A stretch of 64,000 nucleotides of DNA from Blautia obeum ATCC 29174 (GTDB lineage: Bacteria > Bacillota > Clostridia > Lachnospirales > Lachnospiraceae). Positions 19,164 through 26,683 of this stretch are shown piece after piece. Numbering within the stretch: the first letter of the stretch is position 1; the number at the start of each line of letters is the position of its first letter. Made by a program: the position numbers and the translations under genes. The notes beneath the pieces were generated by a model. That model was not told the origin of the DNA. It saw only the letters and a program-made list of their open reading frames with translations, and made no database searches. The stretch is taken from assembly GCF_025147765.1 (NCBI RefSeq), contig NZ_CP102265.1:875001-939000 (forward strand), read 5' to 3'.

Positions 19164-20081
19164 ATGGATACAGTCAGTGAAACTGTCAGTAAAGTAGATG
19201 AAGGTCTGCAGGAAATGGGAATTGACGGTGTGAAGGATAGTCTGAAAGATCTGTTGAATTTTAAACAGTATATGGAAAACCAGGTTCCGGCAGTTATGGG
19301 ATTTTGTATTAAAGTTGTTCTTTCAGTAATTGTGTTCTTCGTGGGACGAAAAATCATTCAGTGGATATTGAATGTTATGAGACGATCTCTGGAGAGAGCC
19401 AATGTGGATGCTGGTGTGATACAGTTTGCTTCTTCTGCCGGGAAAGCGGTTTTGTATGTCCTTCTGATCATCAATATTGCAGTAAGCCTTGGTGTAAAGG
19501 AATCTTCTGTAGCGGCATTGCTTGGTACGGCAGGTGTGACGGTTGGTCTGGCACTACAGGGAGGTCTTGCAAATCTGGCAGGAGGAGTTCTTTTGTTGCT
19601 TTTTAAACCTTTTGTAGTTGGAGATTATATCATTCAGGATCAGTCAAACGGGTGTGAGGGTACGGTCGCCAAGATTGAGATCTGCTATACAACACTTCTG
19701 AGCATTGACAATAAAAAAATTGTGGTACCAAATGGAACACTGTCAAACAGTACAATCATAAATGTAACGGCCAAGGAGAATCGTAAACTTGAGATCAAAG
19801 TTGGAATTTCCTATGAGGCAGATATTCAGAAGGCAAAGAGAATCATTGAGAAAATTCTCAGAGAAGATGCAGATACCAAAAGCGACACAAAAGAAATGGT
19901 TGTGTTTGTGGACGAGCTTGCAGACAGTGCAGTGATCATGGGATTGCGTGTCTGGGTGTCGACAGAACGTTACTGGCCAACGAAATGGCGCCTGAATCAG
20001 AAGATAAAAGAAGAATTTGATGCTAACGGAATTGTGATTCCATATAACCAGATGGAGGTTTATGTACATCAACAGAAATAG
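19164..20081 (+). CDS. Small-conductance mechanosensitive channel (MscS family)
   Basis: This 305-residue protein has three membrane segments (about 45-150). The pore-lining TM3 pattern GTAGVTVGLALQGGLANLAGGVLLL is diagnostic, followed by the beta domain (FVVGDYIIQD, VVPNGTLSNSTIIN) and the alpha/beta cage. It releases solutes on hypo-osmotic shock. Terminator-flanked single gene, neighbour of the trk K+ uptake genes. Confidence 0.93.
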   Translation: MDTVSETVSKVDEGLQEMGIDGVKDSLKDLLNFKQYMENQVPAVMGFCIKVVLSVIVFFVGRKIIQWILNVMRRSLERANVDAGVIQFASSAGKAVLYVLLIINIAVSLGVKESSVAALLGTAGVTVGLALQGGLANLAGGVLLLLFKPFVVGDYIIQDQSNGCEGTVAKIEICYTTLLSIDNKKIVVPNGTLSNSTIINVTAKENRKLEIKVGISYEADIQKAKRIIEKILREDADTKSDTKEMVVFVDELADSAVIMGLRVWVSTERYWPTKWRLNQKIKEEFDANGIVIPYNQMEVYVHQQK

Positions 20082-20101
20082 TTGACGATAAATAATATTA
20101 T

Positions 20102-20153
20102 AAAAAGAGGTTTACATTTAAGAATATAATTTTTTAAATGTAAACCTCTTTTT
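20102..20153. terminator. Terminator after MscS gene
   Basis: AAAAAGAGGTTTACATTTAA / TTAAATGTAAACCTCTTTTT is a long, almost perfect hairpin usable in both directions. Confidence 0.92.
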
Positions 20154-20161
20154 ATATTAAG

Positions 20162-20205
20162 TTGACAATTGGAAAGGCCTGTGTTAAATTGTTAAATAGA
20201 TAACA
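20162..20205 (+). promoter_or_regulatory. bioY promoter and possible biotin-repressor operator
   Basis: TTGACA (20162-20167), 17 bp, TAAATT (20185-20190). A dyad TGTTA-AATAGA-TAACA (20190-20205) lies at the expected transcription start. Its sequence recalls the TTGTTAAC arms of BirA operators but the spacer is short, so the BirA assignment is uncertain. Confidence 0.45.
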
Positions 20206-20237
20206 GATAGAACTGTCATCACGAGGAGGAGAAAAAA

Positions 20238-20789
20238 ATGAGTACAATAGCAGCAACCAGAAGTAAAACTTATGATATTGTGTACATTGCCGTATTTGCA
20301 GTTATTATGGCAATCTGTTCCTGGATATCCATTCCGACAGCTGTTCCGTTTACACTGCAGACGTTTGGCGTTTTTGTAGCGGTAGGTGTCCTTGGTGGAA
20401 AAAGAGGAACACTTTCCATATTGGTATTTATTCTGCTTGGAGCAATTGGAGTACCGGTATTTGCAGGATTTTCTGGAGGTATTGGTGTTCTTGCTGGAAC
20501 AACTGGCGGATATATTATTGGTTTTCTGTTTTCTGCCCTTGTTATGTGGGCAATGGAAAAACTTCCGGGTAAGAAATCCGTAATGCAGATTGTGTCCATG
20601 ATCGTAGGACTGATCGTATGCTATGCTTTTGGTACTGCATGGTTTATGATCGTTTACAGCAGAGCGAATGGTGCCGTTGGTCTTGCAACTGTTCTGGGAT
20701 GGTGTGTCATTCCATTTATCATTCCGGATATTATTAAAATTGTTCTGGCTTATGGTCTTTCCAGAAAGCTCCGCAAATTTGTAGCATGA
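20238..20789 (+). CDS. bioY: Biotin transporter BioY (ECF S component)
   Basis: This 183-residue protein has six hydrophobic segments and the BioY patterns PFTLQTFGVFVAVGVLGGKRG and GTTGGYIIGF. It captures biotin and works with the shared ECF transport module encoded elsewhere. GAGGAGG lies before ATG 20238. It overlaps the next gene by 4 bp. Confidence 0.93.
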   Translation: MSTIAATRSKTYDIVYIAVFAVIMAICSWISIPTAVPFTLQTFGVFVAVGVLGGKRGTLSILVFILLGAIGVPVFAGFSGGIGVLAGTTGGYIIGFLFSALVMWAMEKLPGKKSVMQIVSMIVGLIVCYAFGTAWFMIVYSRANGAVGLATVLGWCVIPFIIPDIIKIVLAYGLSRKLRKFVA

Positions 20790-21178
20790 TCTGTTTAAGA
20801 CCGCATCATGGAATGTGTCTTGCGTATTTTGAAGGAAAAGGCTACAGTGACGGATTCACAGTAAATATGCAGAAGATGCTGGAGTTTTTTGAAAAAGGCG
20901 CAGATATTGAGCTTACCGTATCCGGAGATGAAATCTGTAAAGAGTGTCCGAATCTGAAAGAGGGAAGTTGCGTGAGTGCCGGTCTGGTGGAAGCCTATGA
21001 CCGTAAAGTGCTTGAAGCATGCGGACTCAGTGAAAAAGCACAGATGAGATTTCAGGAATTTGTGGAAAATGTGCAGAAAAATGTGATCGAGTCAGGAAAA
21101 CGGGTGGAAATCTGTGGGAATTGTCAGTGGAATGAGATTTGTGCGAATAAACAGAGCAGATGGAAACGAAACAAATGA
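20786..21178 (+). CDS. DUF1284 domain protein
   Basis: This 130-residue protein opens LRPHHGMCLAYFEGKGYS, the DUF1284 signature, and has cysteines in CKECPNLKEGSC and CGNCQWNEIC that could bind iron or an Fe-S cluster. It is translationally coupled to bioY (ATGA overlap). A biotin link is suggested only by that operon; biotin synthase-type Fe-S needs are one idea. The function is not established. Confidence 0.8.
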   Translation: MICLRPHHGMCLAYFEGKGYSDGFTVNMQKMLEFFEKGADIELTVSGDEICKECPNLKEGSCVSAGLVEAYDRKVLEACGLSEKAQMRFQEFVENVQKNVIESGKRVEICGNCQWNEICANKQSRWKRNK

Positions 21179-21205
21179 AAAATAATAAATGAAAAATAAC
21201 AAATG

Positions 21206-21254
21206 AAAAACACCGCAGACAGATGAAAGTAGTATCTGTTTGCGGTGTTTTTTG
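21206..21254. terminator. Terminator after bioY operon
   Basis: AAAAACACCGCAGACAGAT / ATCTGTTTGCGGTGTTTTTT forms an extended hairpin with flanking A and T runs. Confidence 0.9.
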
Positions 21255-21259
21255 GAATA

Positions 21260-22447
21260 TTATTTTGAAGTACGTTCAGCAAAGATTAGTACGATCAGTG
21301 CACCAATGAATGCAGAGACTGTTGAGAAGAGCAGCATTGCGTGTACTCCGGCAAGGTCGATGAGTGTTCCGCCAAGAAAAGAACCAAGTACGCTTCCAAG
21401 GGTATATGCCATTGTGAAATAGGCCTGCCCCTTGATTGCGTCTTCCGGTTCCATTAGGGCATTTACATAATAAACAGAAGCTGCAGTCATAAGTCCCCAT
21501 CCGAGCATCTGAAAAATCTGTACGCCGTAAAATACCGGAATACCCGGAGCAAGCAGCGTGCCAAGTGCTTTTATCGTGAAAAAGATACCGGCAGTTTTTA
21601 GCAGAAGGTCACAGCGAAATTTGCGGATGATATAGCCAAAAAGGAAAAGCGTTGGTAATTCGCATATGGCGGCGATTGCTGAGGCTGTTCCCATTTCTGC
21701 ACTTCCGCCCCCTTTTGCCAGGGCAATCTGAAAATTAAAGTTATTCAGCAGAACATGGCTGAGATAGATAAAGATACATCCGAGCAGTACCAGGGAAAAA
21801 CGTTTGTATTTCCTGAAAAAAAGTATTGGATTACTGTCTGAGCTGCTTTTGGGAGCATTCGTGGCAGTGCTGTCTGATTTTGCTTTGGAAAATGGAAAAA
21901 GAATAAGGATACCAAGAGACAGCAGGGTAAGGACAATTACAGTGATCGGGATGGAAACAGGTCCGGCTTTTACCGTAATGATCCCCAGAATGTAACAGAT
22001 ACAGGCATAAGCGACAGATCCCATTCCACGTGCAAGACCAAAATTGAGAGAATGTCCCTGATTGATGCTTTCCATTCCAAGGGAATTAATAAAAGGAGTC
22101 ATCAGTTGCAGCAGGGCAATACTGGAACCATAAAGAAGTCCGGTAAGTATGAGAGAATGGGATAAAAATAATCCGATCACAAGGATCAGCTGAAGAAAAT
22201 ACAGCATCTGGATCAGTTTTTTCAGGGAGGGGCTTTGTGGCTGGTCAGCGTAACCTGCAAGGACAGGCTGCAGTACTGCAGACAGAAGTCCTGCTATAGC
22301 TGCAAGGATTCCAATCTGAGTATTGGTAAATCCACCGGAAAGAAGAAAAAAACCGGAAAAACTCATGATTGCTGCAAAATACATCCAGTACAGTCCCTGG
22401 ATGACTGCATAGGAAGGGGTAAGATTTTTGGATTTTGATGGTGACAT
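21260..22447 (-). CDS. Major facilitator superfamily transporter
   Basis: This 395-residue transporter has about 12 membrane segments, with a charged cytoplasmic linker near the middle (KSDSTATNAPKSSSDSN). The arrangement (GLYWMYFAAIMSFSGFFLLSGGFTNTQIGILAA) resembles the LacY/nucleoside-like MFS_1 branch. Substrate unknown. The start is set at ATG 22447, preceded by AAAGGAG; a longer frame to 22486 lacks a ribosome site. It is divergent from the flavin reductase gene and shares a palindromic control region. Confidence 0.85.
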   Translation of the reverse strand: MSPSKSKNLTPSYAVIQGLYWMYFAAIMSFSGFFLLSGGFTNTQIGILAAIAGLLSAVLQPVLAGYADQPQSPSLKKLIQMLYFLQLILVIGLFLSHSLILTGLLYGSSIALLQLMTPFINSLGMESINQGHSLNFGLARGMGSVAYACICYILGIITVKAGPVSIPITVIVLTLLSLGILILFPFSKAKSDSTATNAPKSSSDSNPILFFRKYKRFSLVLLGCIFIYLSHVLLNNFNFQIALAKGGGSAEMGTASAIAAICELPTLFLFGYIIRKFRCDLLLKTAGIFFTIKALGTLLAPGIPVFYGVQIFQMLGWGLMTAASVYYVNALMEPEDAIKGQAYFTMAYTLGSVLGSFLGGTLIDLAGVHAMLLFSTVSAFIGALIVLIFAERTSK

Positions 22448-22500
22448 GATTCTGAACTCCTTTGTTAAAGTACTTCTATTATACATTTAAAAACGTGAAT

Positions 22501-22557
22501 GATAAAGTACAAAATACTTGCAGATTCCTGTTTTTTATCTTAAGATAAAGTACAAAA
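22501..22557. promoter_or_regulatory. Shared control region: palindrome and direct repeats
   Basis: A perfect 14-bp palindrome TTATCTTAAGATAA (22535-22548) overlaps the second of two identical 14-bp direct repeats GATAAAGTACAAAA (22501-22514 and 22544-22557). It lies between divergent genes and is probably a regulator-binding site; the regulator is unknown. Confidence 0.55.
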
Positions 22558-22593
22558 GAAATGTATGTAAACTAACAGGAGGAAAATAAGATC

Positions 22594-23130
22594 ATGAAGA
22601 AAAAAATAGATGTTTTTGAACATATGGGAGAAATTTTGAACGGAGTAAAAAATGGAGTGCTGATTACCGGAAAAGCAGATGGCAGAGTGAACTCTATGAC
22701 AATTTCCTGGGGAATGGTTGGCGTAGAATGGGGAAAACCAGTTTTTATTACATTTGTCAGAGAAAGTCGTTTTACAAGGAGTCTTCTTGAGAAGAATGGC
22801 GAATTTACGGTTAATATTCCACTGGATGACAGTGCAAAAAAAATTCTTGGATACTGTGGGGCAAAATCAGGAAGGGATGTAGATAAAGCGAAAGAAATTG
22901 GTCTGACTTACGAAGAACCGGAAACAATTTCTGTCCCGGGAGTAAAAGAACTTCCACTGACACTGGAATGCAAAGTAGTCTATAAACAGACACAGGATAC
23001 AGAGGCCATGACAGAGGAAAACAGAGAGAAGTTTTACCCACAGAATGTAGAAAGTTCATTTTCAGGTGCAAACAGAGATACACACATTGCATATTACGGA
23101 GAAATCGTAGATGCATATGTGATTGAGTAA
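22594..23130 (+). CDS. Flavin reductase family protein (FMN-binding split barrel)
   Basis: This 178-residue protein has GVLITGKADGRVNSMTISWGM near the N-terminus (FMN-binding loop), FVRESRFTRSLLEKNGEFTVNIP, and GRDVDKAKEIGL, all typical of the flavin reductase-like/DIM6-NTAB family. It probably binds FMN and reduces or uses flavin; the partner is not known. CAGGAGGAAAATAAGATC precedes the ATG. A terminator follows. Confidence 0.87.
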   Translation: MKKKIDVFEHMGEILNGVKNGVLITGKADGRVNSMTISWGMVGVEWGKPVFITFVRESRFTRSLLEKNGEFTVNIPLDDSAKKILGYCGAKSGRDVDKAKEIGLTYEEPETISVPGVKELPLTLECKVVYKQTQDTEAMTEENREKFYPQNVESSFSGANRDTHIAYYGEIVDAYVIE

Positions 23131-23145
23131 TGCGATAAGAAATGT

Positions 23146-23175
23146 GCAGCTCCCCGGTGAAGGGAGCTGTTTTTA
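23146..23175 (+). terminator. Terminator after flavin reductase gene
   Basis: AGCTCCC / GGGAGCT (23148-23154, 23162-23168) followed by five Ts. Confidence 0.85.
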
Positions 23176-23223
23176 TGGGCAGATATGCGCACCATTCCAT
23201 ATTTATGTCATAAAATATAGAGA

Positions 23224-23231
23224 CATATTAT
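23224..23231 (+). promoter_or_regulatory. Possible sigma-E-type -10 of cotJ operon
   Basis: CATATTAT resembles the -10 element of mother-cell sigma-E promoters (CATACANT). Upstream ATA-type -35 candidates (23199 or 23210) are at non-ideal spacing, so this is tentative. cotJ operons are known to be sigma-E dependent in Bacillus. Confidence 0.25.
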
Positions 23232-23253
23232 TTGTGACAGAAAGGATTTGCTC

Positions 23254-23586
23254 ATGGAAAATTATCAGATGAACCGTCCATGTGGCCGCCCATATAATGC
23301 AACTTGTGGAATGGCAAAAGAGATGATGTCCGGGCAGCAGTGTTCCTGCCGTAATAATTCCAGAAATCAGCCATCCCGCCCTTCGCCATGCCCGTGTCAC
23401 CTTCCGGATGCCAAAACCAGAGATGCGGAAATGTATACACACATCGATCAGATGGAAGCAGCCATGGCGTATGTTCCCTGCCAGAAATTTACTACGACAT
23501 ATGATCTTGGATATGCGTTGAAGGTCGGAACTGTTTTTCCGCAGCTCTGTAAACCATTTTGTGGAAAGAGAGGTGGGCAGAGATGA
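23254..23586 (+). CDS. cotJA: Spore coat-associated protein CotJA
   Basis: This 110-residue protein has a variable, cysteine/proline-rich N-terminus and the CotJA core AMAYVPCQKFTTTYDLGYAL followed by GTVFPQLCKPF. CotJA is part of the CotJ inner-coat complex made in the mother cell during sporulation. The ATG at 23254 is chosen because GAAAGGA lies 8 bp upstream; a TTG two codons earlier is possible. It overlaps cotJB by 4 bp. Confidence 0.88.
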   Translation: MENYQMNRPCGRPYNATCGMAKEMMSGQQCSCRNNSRNQPSRPSPCPCHLPDAKTRDAEMYTHIDQMEAAMAYVPCQKFTTTYDLGYALKVGTVFPQLCKPFCGKRGGQR

Positions 23587-23867
23587 TGTATCGCAATCAG
23601 TGTACTGCAAAAGAAAAATTAATGAACCGTATCAACGAAGTCAGTTTTGCAGTAAATGATGTTCTGCTTTATCTGGATACACATCCATGCTGTGAAGAGG
23701 CAATCTCCTTTTATCAGGAGTGTGAACAGGAACGCCAGAAACTGCTGAAAGAATATGCGCAGTGTTATGGCCCACTGACAGTAGATGCTGCACTGGAATC
23801 TGGTGGGGATACATGGAAATGGGTGCAACAGCCATTCCCATGGGAAACGGAAGGAGGGTGCAGATAG
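23583..23867 (+). CDS. cotJB: Spore coat protein CotJB
   Basis: This 94-residue protein matches CotJB (domain DUF1232-unrelated, CotJB family): LMNRINEVSFAVNDVLLYLDTHP, ALEFYQ-like AISFYQECEQERQKLLKEYAQCYGPL, and the C-terminal WKWVQQPFPWE. It is coupled to cotJA by ATGA overlap and ends 3 bp before cotJC. It helps assemble CotJ proteins into the coat. Confidence 0.92.
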   Translation: MMYRNQCTAKEKLMNRINEVSFAVNDVLLYLDTHPCCEEAISFYQECEQERQKLLKEYAQCYGPLTVDAALESGGDTWKWVQQPFPWETEGGCR

Positions 23868-23870
23868 TTT

Positions 23871-23984
23871 ATGTGGAATTATGAAAAAAGACTGCAGTAT
23901 CCGGTAAATATTAAGACTCCAAATGCAAAGATCGCCCAGTTCATCATGAGTCAGTATGGTGGCCCGGACTGTAATACCCTATAA
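23871..23984 (+). pseudogene. cotJC: cotJC 5' fragment, interrupted by prophage
   Basis: ATG 23871 opens MWNYEKRLQYPVNIKTPN, the N-terminus of CotJC, a manganese catalase-like inner spore-coat protein. Coding matches the family to SQYGGPD (codon ending at 23969), then the frame enters phage DNA and stops at 23982-23984 after 37 codons. The missing continuation GEIGASMRYLSQRF begins at 62984 in the same phase. Excision at the repeated 12-bp core would rebuild YGGPDGEIGASMRY. As it stands, the coded product would be a useless peptide. Confidence 0.93.
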
Positions 23985-23986
23985 TA
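23957..23986. other. attL: attL of the prophage
   Basis: The core TGGTGGCCCGGA (23957-23968) is identical to 62971-62982. The phage-side arm AATACCCTATAATA (23973-23986) is the exact reverse complement of the phage-side arm at the other end (62951-62964). In the joined phage attachment site these arms would sit symmetrically around the core, with the centre at GG (23961-23962), as expected for a serine integrase. Confidence 0.88.
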
Positions 23987-24050
23987 GTGCCACAAACCCA
24001 GTATTTATGCGGGCTTCGGGCACTTTATAAGGGGAAAAGAAGAACTGGAA

Positions 24051-25469
24051 TCATGATACGATAATGTCAAAGTACATTTTACCGGATTCTTTGTCATATA
24101 TAATCTGGTCAACAATTGTACGTATCAGAGTTCCTTTTTCTTCATAACTCACATCTGGATTTTTGAGTATGTCATTCAAAGATTTAATCTCATGAAGCAC
24201 ATCTTCCTTGTTTACTTCTTTTTCTTCCTGCTCTTTTCGGAGCTTTTCCAATTCAGTTTCAAGCTGTAGTCGATTACTGATCAACCGTTCTTTGTTGGCT
24301 TTATATTCTTCCAACGAATCAATTCCACTTTCGTATGCATCACGGATCCTGTTTTCTCTGGCAGAGAGTTTGGATAGTTCCTTCTGGAGCTGTTCAATGG
24401 CAGCAGTCTCATCTGCAGCAGGCTGTTCTTTGCGTACATATGTAAAGTCCGCACCGGCAAGAACCTGATCAAAATATTCGATCACAGCTTCTTCTGCTTT
24501 TTTTACAGACAGCGCGACAGAAGTTTTGTGAAATCCCTTTGCATATTTCCAGCATTGGAAGTATGGACACTTGCCGTTGCCGGTGTAGGAGAGGGTAGCA
24601 CCACAGACAGAGCATTTCAGCAATCCGGATAACCAGTGCTTGCACGTAGATATATTCCGGGCTTTCATGGGACGTTTGCGGGAAGCAATCAATCTTTGCC
24701 TCCGGTCAAAACGTTCTTTTGAAATCCGGACTTCATGCGCGCCCTCGAACTCTACTCCATTCCAGGACACGATTCCACAGTAGAAAGGATTCTGCAGGAT
24801 CCGATCAATGGTTCGCCGCTCAAATGGATTACCCCGTTTGGTCTTATATCCCAGATCATTACATTTCCTTGCAATGGCAGTTTCATCCATGTTTTGATTA
24901 TCGTACAGATCCATGATATAAGATACCATAGCATACTCGGCTTCATTGATTTGGAAAGGCTTTCCGTGTCCCACAGCCTCATAGCCAAGACAGGGAGAGG
25001 ATTGGTATCCATTCCGGAGAGCTTTTTCTTTCATGCCACGAAGAACTTCTCCGGAGAGACGGATAGAGTAGTATTCATCCATCCATTCAATAATACGCTC
25101 GATCAGAGAACCAAAAGGACCATCTATAAGAGGCTCAGATACGCTTATTACCTCCACATGGTCTTTCTTGAGCATACTCTTGTATACGATAGATTCCTCC
25201 TGATTACGGGCAAATCTGGAGTATTTCCAGACCAGTATCACATCAATCGGATGTGACGGCTGCTTGGCAATGCCGATCATACGTTGAAACTCAGGACGCT
25301 TTTGAACATGCCGGCCGGATACACTCTCGGAAAAGATAAAATCATTAGAGATAATGATACCGTTCTTTTTAGCATAGTCCAGCAGCAGGCGCTTCTGAGC
25401 ATCAGGAGAAAGCTCCGCCTGATCATCTGTGGAGACTCGTATATATAAAGCTCCAATACGATCACTCAT
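24051..25469 (-). CDS. int: Large serine recombinase (phage integrase)
   Basis: This 472-residue protein has an N-terminal resolvase catalytic domain with ALYIRVSTDD (catalytic S13), then VWKYSRFARNQEE and the DGPFGSLIERIIEWMDEYYS helix; a recombinase domain (GYEAVGHGKPFQINEAEYAMV); a zinc ribbon (CSVCGATLSY, then CPYFQC); and a C-terminal coiled coil (about 350-430). It catalyses attP x attB integration through a 2-bp staggered cut. Its 3' end is about 65 bp inside attL. The minus orientation is set by ATG 25469. No obvious recombination directionality factor was identified. Confidence 0.95.
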   Translation of the reverse strand: MSDRIGALYIRVSTDDQAELSPDAQKRLLLDYAKKNGIIISNDFIFSESVSGRHVQKRPEFQRMIGIAKQPSHPIDVILVWKYSRFARNQEESIVYKSMLKKDHVEVISVSEPLIDGPFGSLIERIIEWMDEYYSIRLSGEVLRGMKEKALRNGYQSSPCLGYEAVGHGKPFQINEAEYAMVSYIMDLYDNQNMDETAIARKCNDLGYKTKRGNPFERRTIDRILQNPFYCGIVSWNGVEFEGAHEVRISKERFDRRQRLIASRKRPMKARNISTCKHWLSGLLKCSVCGATLSYTGNGKCPYFQCWKYAKGFHKTSVALSVKKAEEAVIEYFDQVLAGADFTYVRKEQPAADETAAIEQLQKELSKLSARENRIRDAYESGIDSLEEYKANKERLISNRLQLETELEKLRKEQEEKEVNKEDVLHEIKSLNDILKNPDVSYEEKGTLIRTIVDQIIYDKESGKMYFDIIVS

Positions 25470-25537
25470 GATATCACCTCGGTTTTATAAAATATGTAAA
25501 ATTGGGTACAAAAATAACAGCCGCACAAACGTTCTGG

Positions 25538-25642
25538 TTGTGCGCCTGCTCCGAAGATGATACAATAATTCTTGCAAAACGAGTATCTCTTCGGAGATCT
25601 GAACCGCTTCAGTACGCCAATACTGAGGCGGCTTTTCTTTTT
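25538..25642 (+). ncRNA. Probable small RNA between integrase and antirepressor genes
   Basis: On the plus strand a promoter TTGTGC (25538-25543), 17 bp, TACAAT (25561-25566) is followed by about 70 nt of transcript. This contains hairpin ATCTC-TTCG-GAGAT (25585-25598, a stable UUCG tetraloop) and an intrinsic terminator CCGCTTCAGTA / TACTGAGGCGG (25604-25614, 25621-25631) ending in CTTTTCTTTTT. It is opposite in sense to both flanking genes and has no convincing reading frame. Confidence 0.6.
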
Positions 25643-25644
25643 GG

Positions 25645-26544
25645 TTATTCTTCGTTGTTATCAAGCAATGCAGGATCTGAAGCATTAAGTGGTGAAATAA
25701 CGCTGTGACCAAGCTTTCCTTCCAATTCTTTTCTGGCATTGCCGGCAATAGAACCACCTTCGACAACTGTTTTGCGAGTCTCAGCAAAACCATTTGGTTT
25801 TTGCGAGTTGGCAATTAGAGTGGCGGATATTTCTGCGAGCTGATTTAGAGCTAACTCGATGTCTGTCATGTTGTCTCTGAGATTTTCTTTGTGCAGATTT
25901 TTGAATGCTTTATAGTCTTTTACATGTTTGCCGGACCATTCATGTGTAAGCGTGTCAGTCAACATAGCATAATGCTTTCCGGATTTAATACCGGCTTCAT
26001 CCCAGGCAGCGGTGAGATTCTTTCTGTGATCGATAGCTTCCAGCCTACGCTCAATCCATTTTTCACTATATCCTTTTTGACGGTATGTACGGATCATACG
26101 TTCAAAGGCAAGTTCAGGATCTGCAATTTCATCCAGACGCTCTTTTCCAACTTTTGCAAGCCACAACTTGAATGGTTCAGCTTTCTTTGAAGGAATTGAC
26201 TGAATGATACGGAGTACACCTTTTATAGTAGCAGCATTTATACGTCTTTTCTTTCCGTCTTGTGCAATCATTTGAACAGGGGTACAGATTGTACCCCAGT
26301 TGGAGTTTAATTCTGAATCTCTGGAACGCATTTTTTTAATATATTGCTTAACATCTTTACTATCAGTTAAAACAGAAACAACATCTGAAACGGACAAGTA
26401 CCATTCTTCTTGCTGCTTGTGCCAGACCTTTCTCACCTTATCATCAAAGAAAAATTCCAGTTCCTCATTATTCTCGGACTCAGCCTCTACCGGAACAGTA
26501 GTATTGGCATCTTCGTCATACATATAGAAAAAGAAGATAATCAC
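25645..26544 (-). CDS. Bro-N domain protein, probable phage antirepressor
   Basis: This protein of up to 299 residues has a Bro-N-like region (about 30-130: RKVWHKQQEEWYLSVSDVVSVLTDS, then KKRRINAATIKGVLRIIQSIPSKKAEPFKLWLA) and a helical C-terminal half resembling DinD-like proteins (LERMIRTYRQKGYSEKWIERRLEAIDHRKNLT). Phage proteins of this type act as antirepressors or DNA-damage-responsive regulators. The start is unclear: GTG 26544 is only 2 bp from an AAAGGA; ATG 26523 lies further in. A perfect dyad lies upstream. Confidence 0.75.
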   Translation of the reverse strand: MIIFFFYMYDEDANTTVPVEAESENNEELEFFFDDKVRKVWHKQQEEWYLSVSDVVSVLTDSKDVKQYIKKMRSRDSELNSNWGTICTPVQMIAQDGKKRRINAATIKGVLRIIQSIPSKKAEPFKLWLAKVGKERLDEIADPELAFERMIRTYRQKGYSEKWIERRLEAIDHRKNLTAAWDEAGIKSGKHYAMLTDTLTHEWSGKHVKDYKAFKNLHKENLRDNMTDIELALNQLAEISATLIANSQKPNGFAETRKTVVEGGSIAGNARKELEGKLGHSVISPLNASDPALLDNNEE

Positions 26545-26562
26545 ATCCTTTCGTCTTCAATT

Positions 26563-26579
26563 GGTGACAATTTGTCACC
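26563..26579. promoter_or_regulatory. Operator-like dyad upstream of antirepressor gene
   Basis: GGTGACAA-T-TTGTCACC is a perfect 8-bp inverted repeat with a one-base centre, just upstream of the 5' end of the Bro-N gene. It is a plausible repressor-binding site. Confidence 0.5.
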
Positions 26580-26586
26580 GACTTAT

Positions 26587-26683
26587 TCAATTCTCAACTC
26601 GAAGCTGAATCAGTTTCTGGTGATATCCGGTCATTCTGGATATCTGCTCAATAGTAAAGTCTCTGTATTTATTCAACAAGGAG
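26587..26683 (-). pseudogene. Duplicated C-terminal fragment of the immA gene
   Basis: The minus-strand frame reads LLNKYRDFTIEQISRMTGYH followed by QKLIQLRVEN and a stop (TCA on plus strand, 26587-26589). This matches the end of the ImmA protein at 27481 (LAEYRDFTIDQISRMTGYHQ). At DNA level 26612-26669 and 27506-27563 are 54/58 identical. There is no start codon or ribosome site. The K+ channel gene lies between the two copies, its stop codon touching this fragment. Confidence 0.85.

Noticed and set aside
24735..25256. Plus-strand frame of 173 codons
   Set aside because: Antisense shadow of the serine integrase, which has all catalytic motifs on the minus strand.
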